The notes under the pieces were generated by a model. That model made no database searches. It saw only the letters and a list, made by a program, of their open reading frames with translations, and was not told the origin of the DNA. A DNA stretch of 8,878 nucleotides. Origin: CAZWVM01 sp964637705 (GTDB lineage: Bacteria > UBA8481). How positions within the stretch are numbered: the stretch's first letter is position 1; every line of letters begins with the position of its first letter. Shown here in pieces: positions 4,973-8,878 of this stretch. A program made the translations under genes and the position numbers. The stretch lies in the NCBI GenBank assembly GCA_964637705.1, contig CAZWVM010000148.1:1-8878 (forward strand). The letters run 5' to 3'.

Positions 4973-6574
4973 TCATTTTATAGTCTTATCTCTTATATTC
5001 CTATGGTATTTTCCGCAGAATCTATGCGCTTCGTCGCGGATGTGTTGGAGAAGTCGCAGGGCGGGTGAATTTCGAGGGAGCCGAATGACCTCGCCATCCG
5101 ATGTTCTCAGGAGCTCCTCCCTCTTCTCAAGAGAGAGAATCGGAGGCAGGGGCCGGGGGAGAACGGATTCGAGGGCCGCCCTTGCGGCGATGAGTTGTCC
5201 CATTCCGCCGTCGATCAAAAGAAGCCGCGGCAAGGGGTCTCGGGCGCGCCCCCGGCGCGCGAGCATCTCGGCCATCGCGTCGATGTCGCTATCCTGCCGG
5301 CCGCGGATGCGGTAATGGCGGTAACCCGATTTCCACGGGGCCCCGTCGTGAAAGCGAACGCACGATCCCACCGTGTCCTTCCCGGCAAAGGTGGCGATAT
5401 CGAAACCCTCGATCGAGAAGGGCGGCTGGGGCAATTCGAGAAGCGACTGCAGTTCGAGGAGAGCGGCGTTGCGCGCCGCGTCGGAGCGGGCACCCGAGAG
5501 AACGCGATGGACCTCGCGGGCGTTGTCTTCGGCCAGCGAGAGGAGGCGGGCATCGGGACCGCGGCGCGGGACGCGCACCTTCGGCGGCTGCACCTCGGGG
5601 CTCGAGGCGGCGAGAACCTCTTCCAGGGCGGCCGGATCGATACCCTCGGGAACGAAGACGACGGCCGCCAGGCGCTCCGCCGCGACCCTCTCGATGAGAG
5701 CGCGCGTCACGATCTCCTCGAGTCCCGTCTCGATCGGGATATCGAATACATACTGGCCGCGTTCCGTGACGGCGCCGCCGCGGCGCGCCAGGACGATGAC
5801 GACGGCGACCGATTCGTCCTGGATCACTCCCACCGCGTCGGCGTCCTCGCGGCCCGGATGTTCCGCGGACTGCTTCCGGTTCTTCGCCTCCATCGCCTCG
5901 ATCTCGTCGCGGATCGACGCCGCCGCCTCGAATTCCTTCTCCGCCGCCGCCCGCTTCATCTCCTCCCTGAGTTCCCGGATGATGGCTCGACCGTCGCCCG
6001 AGAGGAACTTCACGGCCTCCTCGACCTGCGCCCGATACGCGTCACGCAGGATCCGGCCGACGCACGGGGCGTCGCAGCGGCCGATGTCGTGGTCGATGCA
6101 GGGACGTTCGCGCCTCGGAAGGGGCCCGGCGCAACGCCGGAGGCGGAATCGCCGGGAGAGAATCTCGAGGAGGTGGTTGGCGGTCGCCGTTCGGTAGGGA
6201 CCGAAGTGACGCCCGGCGCCGCGCCGGGCGCGGCGCACCTTGACCGCCTTCGGAAAGGGCTCGTCGGTGACGAGGATCAGGGGAAAGCGCTTGTCGTCGC
6301 GGAGATCGATGTTGTAGGGCGGCTTGTACATCCGGATCATGGCGGCCTCCGCCAGGAGAGCCTCCAGCTCGCTCTTGAAGACGATCCACTCGACGGAGCG
6401 CGCCGCCTGGAGCATGGCCATCGTCTTGGCCGGAAGGGCCCTCTGCCGGTACGAGGCGAGGCGGTCGCGCAGGCACTTGGCCTTGCCGATGTAGACCGGC
6501 CGCTTTCTCCCGTCGCGGAAGATGTAGACGCCCGGCACGGCCGGCGCGTCAAAGGCGAAAAGATCCTGTTTCAT
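4973..6574 (-). CDS. uvrC: UvrC, excinuclease ABC subunit C, lacking the C-terminal HhH domain
   Basis: UvrC makes both incisions around DNA damage marked by UvrB in nucleotide excision repair. I take the ATG at 6574 as start (533 residues) because AGGGGAGGG lies 7 bases upstream; an ATG at 6607 would add 11 residues and has no such site. The GIY-YIG nuclease is at the N terminus (GVY 15-17, VYIG 27-30, Arg near 38, catalytic Glu near 71). Four cysteines (148, 159, 167, 171; spacing x10, x7, x3) match the UvrC Fe-S cluster. A UVR motif for UvrB contact is at about 196-229. The RNase H-like nuclease retains Asp392 (GFDIATF), an Asp near 430, Asp455 (LLIDGGMGQ) and His517 (HIRDEAH). The protein ends about 16 residues after that histidine, so the tandem helix-hairpin-helix domain of typical roughly 600-residue UvrC is absent. 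The last eight or so codons are AT-rich. Confidence 0.94.
   Translation of the reverse strand: MKQDLFAFDAPAVPGVYIFRDGRKRPVYIGKAKCLRDRLASYRQRALPAKTMAMLQAARSVEWIVFKSELEALLAEAAMIRMYKPPYNIDLRDDKRFPLILVTDEPFPKAVKVRRARRGAGRHFGPYRTATANHLLEILSRRFRLRRCAGPLPRRERPCIDHDIGRCDAPCVGRILRDAYRAQVEEAVKFLSGDGRAIIRELREEMKRAAAEKEFEAAASIRDEIEAMEAKNRKQSAEHPGREDADAVGVIQDESVAVVIVLARRGGAVTERGQYVFDIPIETGLEEIVTRALIERVAAERLAAVVFVPEGIDPAALEEVLAASSPEVQPPKVRVPRRGPDARLLSLAEDNAREVHRVLSGARSDAARNAALLELQSLLELPQPPFSIEGFDIATFAGKDTVGSCVRFHDGAPWKSGYRHYRIRGRQDSDIDAMAEMLARRGRARDPLPRLLLIDGGMGQLIAARAALESVLPRPLPPILSLEKREELLRTSDGEVIRLPRNSPALRLLQHIRDEAHRFCGKYHRNIRDKTIK
4997..5009. repeat. Near-copy of the candidate operator inside the uvrC 3' end
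   Basis: The plus strand reads ATTCCTATGGTAT, identical to the 4873-4886 element except for one missing T in the spacer, giving ATnCC-N3-GGnAT. It lies about 120 bases upstream of the promoter-proximal copy, within the last codons of uvrC. It could be a second, upstream operator or a coincidence of AT-rich sequence; the spacer difference weakens the operator reading. Confidence 0.35.
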
Positions 6575-6629
6575 CCGACGTCCCTCCCCTATCATAGCCG
6601 AAGACATTCGCTCTCATAGGAGGAGTTCC
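6575..6629. promoter_or_regulatory. Divergent uvrC/argC intergenic region
   Basis: This 55-base gap must hold the start signals for two divergent genes. The argC side has a perfect AGGAGG (6618-6623) 6 bases before its ATG, and the uvrC side has AGGGGAGGG (6582-6590). A TATCAT/TATGAT sequence (6590-6596) could serve as a -10 box on either strand, but I see no good -35 partner at the right distance, so promoter positions are unresolved. No arginine-repressor-like box is evident. Confidence 0.4.
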
Positions 6630-7694
6630 ATGAATCGAGAGGCACGAGTCGCCATCGTCGGCGCGCTGGGCTACGGAGGCGTGGGCGCCACGGAGATTCT
6701 CCTGCGTCACCCGCAGGCGCGCATCGCCCGGCTTCTCGACATCGAGGGCATCGGCAAGCCCCTCTCCTCCTTCTACCCCCATCTTTCGGGCCACGCCGAC
6801 CTCGTCGTCGAGAGCGTCGAAGACCCGAAGTCCTACGACGGCATCGACGTCGTCTTCTTCTCGACGCCGGACGGCGTCGGCCAGAAGGCCGCCTCGGAAT
6901 GGCTGAAACGCGGCGTGAAGGTCGTCGATTACTCCGGCGACTTCCGTTTCAACGACGCGGAGGTCTACGCGGGCTACGCCGCGCGGATCGGGAAGCCGAC
7001 CGCGCACGCGAACCCGGCCCTGCTCGCGGAGAGCGTCTACGGGGTGCCCGAGTTCCACCGGGAGCGGATCGCGAAGGCGAAGATCGTGGGAAACCCCGGT
7101 TGCTTCGCGATGGCCTGCATGCTGGGTCTCGCCCCGGCGGTGCAGGGCGGCCTCGTCGATTCCTCCTCTCTCATCTGCGACTGCAAGACCGGCGTCTCCG
7201 GCGCGGGCAAGAAGCCCTCGCCCCCGTTCCACTATCCCGCCCGCTACGACGCCACCAACGCCTACCGGATCTCCGGTCACCAGCACGTCTACGAGATCGA
7301 GCGCGAGCTCACCCGCTTCGCCGGGAAGAACGTCGTCATCACCTTCACGCCCCATGTCGTCCCGATGACGCGCGGGATCCTCGCGACGCTCTACGCCGAC
7401 CTCGCCGACGGCGTCACGGCCGAGAGCCTGCTCGAGGCCTATCGCGCCTTCTACAAGAACGAACCTTTCGTGCGGGTCTCCCCTCCCGGCTCGGCCTGCT
7501 CCACCACCGATGTCCGGGGATCGAACTTCGTCAACGTCTGGGTGAACGTCGAGCCCCGCACGAAGAAGGCCGTGATCGTCTCCCACATCGACAACCTGAT
7601 GAAGGGACAGGCGGGAAACGCCGTGCAGAACATGAACATCATGATGGGGCTGGACGAAACCGCCGGCCTCTCCTTCGCCGGGGCCTACCCGTAA
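6630..7694 (+). CDS. argC: N-acetyl-gamma-glutamyl-phosphate reductase
   Basis: NADPH-dependent enzyme of arginine biosynthesis that reduces N-acetylglutamyl phosphate to the semialdehyde in the cytoplasm. In 354 residues the N-terminal dinucleotide fold shows VAIVGALGYGGVGATEIL (7-24). Catalytic Cys158 sits in VGNPGCFAMA and the catalytic histidine is His217 in GHQHVYEIE. The TGVSGAGKKPSPP block (187-199), FTPHVVPMTRGI and the C-terminal DNLMKGQAGNAVQNMNIMMGL are family signatures. The usual GATGYTG loop is here GALGYGG. The ATG at 6630 has AGGAGG 6 bases upstream. No other arg gene is in the window, so argC is separated from argJ/argB here and appears monocistronic: the next gene is convergent, 10 bases beyond its TAA. 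Confidence 0.96.
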   Translation: MNREARVAIVGALGYGGVGATEILLRHPQARIARLLDIEGIGKPLSSFYPHLSGHADLVVESVEDPKSYDGIDVVFFSTPDGVGQKAASEWLKRGVKVVDYSGDFRFNDAEVYAGYAARIGKPTAHANPALLAESVYGVPEFHRERIAKAKIVGNPGCFAMACMLGLAPAVQGGLVDSSSLICDCKTGVSGAGKKPSPPFHYPARYDATNAYRISGHQHVYEIERELTRFAGKNVVITFTPHVVPMTRGILATLYADLADGVTAESLLEAYRAFYKNEPFVRVSPPGSACSTTDVRGSNFVNVWVNVEPRTKKAVIVSHIDNLMKGQAGNAVQNMNIMMGLDETAGLSFAGAYP

Positions 7695-7704
7695 GAGAAG
7701 AGCC

Positions 7705-8802
7705 TCAGCGCGGCAAGGGCCTCAGGGGTTCGGGGCGCGCCGGGACGGCCTCTTCCTCCACTTCTTCGGCTCCCGAGATCCGGTATCCCGCGTCCTCCTC
7801 CTCGACGATCGGCGGAAGCGGGCGCGCGGCCCGGGCGGCAGGCGCATCGGGGAAGGGGCGGTCCGGCACGCGACGAACGTCGGGCGTCGTGGGACCTCCG
7901 AACTTGACCGACCCGGTGAAACGGTGTGTTCCTCCGAGGATCTCGTAGGGCACGAAGGCGTAATCCACCGTGACGCCGCCGACGGTGAATCCCACCCCGA
8001 CGGTGTAGCCCTTGATCAGAGAGTCGTCGCTGCGCCACCCCGCTCTCAGCGCAATGGCGCCGACCAGCGTCGCCTCGGCGCCGACCGCCAGGTGCGCCTC
8101 CTCGTCCACGACCTTGACCACGTCCGCGAGGATGAGGAGATCGTCGAGCCAGGTGCGATAGGAGAGACCGGCGCGGAACGTCAGGGGGAGGGGCTCGTCG
8201 TCGCGGATGAAGCGGAGGGATCCGCCGATATTCTGGACCGAGGCGCCGAGGAGCAGCGGTTCGTAGGGCGTCCAATAGAGGACACCGAGATCGGCCGCGC
8301 CGGTGCCGGCGCTCCGGTCCTCGAGTTCGCGGTGGATGTAGCGCCCCGAGAGGCCCCAGGCGAGATAGCGGCCCGCGCGGCGGCCGTAGCCGAACGAGGC
8401 GGCGATGTCGCGGGCCGTGAGACGCTGGCCGGTCGAGAGCCCGAGCTCATTGGTGCGCACGAACTCGCCGGCGTCGAAGTAGAGAAGCGAAACGCCGCAG
8501 GCGCTCATGTCCCCGTCGAGCGGATGCGTGTAGGCGATGTGCTGAAACGCGGCGTCCTCGAACCACGCGGTATACCCGGCGGAGATCTCGTAATGCCGGG
8601 CGCGGACGAGACCGGCCGGATTGTGCTCCATGCCGGCGGCGTCGTCGGCAAGGGCCGTATAGGCACCGCCGAGGGCCGCCGGTCGCGCGTCGGCGTAGAT
8701 GACGAGGAAGTCGGCGGCGGTCGTGCCGGGTCCCCCACCCGCGGCGGGCGCAGCCACGCCGGCCATGAAGAGGAGCAGGACGACTCCGTAGCGGCGCCGC
8801 AT
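7705..8802 (-). CDS. PorV/PorQ (UPF0164) family outer membrane beta-barrel protein
   Basis: Predicted secreted beta-barrel of 365 residues. A signal peptide is visible at 1-21 (MRRR, hydrophobic VVLLLFMAGVAA, AxA-type site near APA-AG). The mature N terminus carries the family signature: FLVIYADARPAALGGAYTALADDA (32-55) then MEHNPAGL (58-65). Alternating amphipathic strands follow to about residue 301 (HRFTGSVKFG), resembling a FadL-like barrel. In Bacteroidetes PorV shuttles cargo in type IX secretion, but related proteins occur widely in FCB-like phyla without a known secretion role, so no specific function is claimed. Residues 303-365 form an unusual Pro/Glu/Arg-rich tail beyond the barrel. 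No clear ribosome site precedes the ATG at 8802. It lies 22 bases after the upstream gene on the same strand and is probably co-transcribed with it. Confidence 0.8.
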   Translation of the reverse strand: MRRRYGVVLLLFMAGVAAPAAGGGPGTTAADFLVIYADARPAALGGAYTALADDAAGMEHNPAGLVRARHYEISAGYTAWFEDAAFQHIAYTHPLDGDMSACGVSLLYFDAGEFVRTNELGLSTGQRLTARDIAASFGYGRRAGRYLAWGLSGRYIHRELEDRSAGTGAADLGVLYWTPYEPLLLGASVQNIGGSLRFIRDDEPLPLTFRAGLSYRTWLDDLLILADVVKVVDEEAHLAVGAEATLVGAIALRAGWRSDDSLIKGYTVGVGFTVGGVTVDYAFVPYEILGGTHRFTGSVKFGGPTTPDVRRVPDRPFPDAPAARAARPLPPIVEEEDAGYRISGAEEVEEEAVPARPEPLRPLPR

Positions 8803-8824
8803 CGTCAGGAACGCAACCCGGGTC

Positions 8825-8878
8825 TCAGGCGCCCGTCTTGTGGCGCTCCAGGTCGGCGTCCACCATCATCTCGATGAG
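8825..8878 (-). CDS. C-terminal end of a probable GDP-mannose 4,6-dehydratase (partial)
   Basis: The minus strand from the window edge reads 17 residues, LIEMMVDADLERHKTGA, then TGA at 8825-8827. The pattern of an MMVDADLE helix near the terminus recalls the C-terminal end of GDP-mannose 4,6-dehydratases (Gmd), which make GDP-4-keto-6-deoxymannose for fucose and deoxysugar synthesis. Seventeen residues are too few for certainty; other extended SDR sugar-nucleotide dehydratases are possible. The next gene on the strand starts 22 bases beyond the stop. Confidence 0.45.
   Translation of the reverse strand, partial: LIEMMVDADLERHKTGA

Noticed and set aside
4967..4990. Possible intrinsic terminator after uvrC (CTATAA/TTATAG dyad)
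   Set aside because: Arms are only 6 A/T-rich pairs around a 12-base loop with no GC stem or T-run in the right place, too weak to call.
5195..6619. Long open frame (474 codons) on the plus strand across uvrC
   Set aside because: It is antisense to a gene with all UvrC motifs. Its translation is low-complexity, rich in Arg, Gly and Asp with no recognisable domain, as expected from GC-rich codon shadowing.
6549..7586. 345-codon open frame on the minus strand across argC
   Set aside because: Antisense to a clear argC; composition is biased and no family motif is visible.
7695..7704. Terminator between argC and the convergent PorV-like gene
   Set aside because: The gap is only 10 bases and I see no hairpin with a T-run; termination must lie within the opposing gene or depend on Rho.
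1..8878. CRISPR arrays, tRNA/rRNA genes, insertion sequences, phage or defence genes
   Set aside because: No regularly spaced repeats, RNA gene signatures, transposase motifs or terminal repeats were seen on either strand; all long genes are accounted for by recognised metabolic, repair or envelope functions.

Overview
The window carries ordinary chromosomal genes of a GC-rich bacterium. Hand-counted 60-base blocks inside the biosynthetic genes look well above 60% GC, and genes are tightly packed with frequent 4-base overlaps. The outer-membrane protein at 7705-8802 belongs to the PorV/PorQ (UPF0164) group. That group is typical of the Fibrobacteres-Chlorobi-Bacteroidetes superphylum and related candidate phyla. 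With the high GC this suggests a GC-rich FCB-type lineage, possibly uncultured. The taxonomic call is inference, since there is no rRNA here.

Layout. Positions 1-66 hold the 3' end of an unidentified plus-strand gene, followed by a GC-rich hairpin (74-106) where it converges on the next operon. Positions 113-4859 are a five-gene minus-strand sulfur amino acid operon, in transcription order: an Rrf2/CymR-like regulator, metY, metX, metW, cysK. Its gaps are 25 bases, 2 bases, then 4-base overlaps. Positions 4860-4972 are a strikingly AT-rich intergenic region with a clear sigma70-type promoter for the operon and a candidate regulator site. Positions 4973-6574 (minus) are uvrC, complete through both nuclease domains but lacking the usual C-terminal helix-hairpin-helix domain. 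A 55-base gap separates it from the divergent argC (6630-7694, plus). A PorV-like outer membrane protein (7705-8802, minus) converges on argC. Upstream of it is the last 17 codons of a probable GDP-mannose 4,6-dehydratase (8825-8878, minus).

How the genes work together. MetX activates homoserine by acylation, MetY replaces the acyl group with sulfide to give homocysteine, and MetW is the usual MetX partner. CysK makes cysteine from O-acetylserine and sulfide. The operon thus covers both direct sulfhydrylation routes of sulfide assimilation under one regulator.

The point most worth pursuing is the regulator. It resembles Bacillus CymR in its C-terminal half and ends, like CymR and like serine acetyltransferase, in a C-terminal isoleucine. 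In CysE, and by proposal in CymR, such a tail engages the CysK active site. Here cysK is the last gene of the same operon. The protein also has three cysteines arranged roughly as in Fe-S Rrf2 proteins, which CymR lacks. This suggests a self-contained CysK-regulator sensing circuit, possibly with a second redox or Fe-S input. I saw no mobile element, CRISPR array, tRNA or rRNA.
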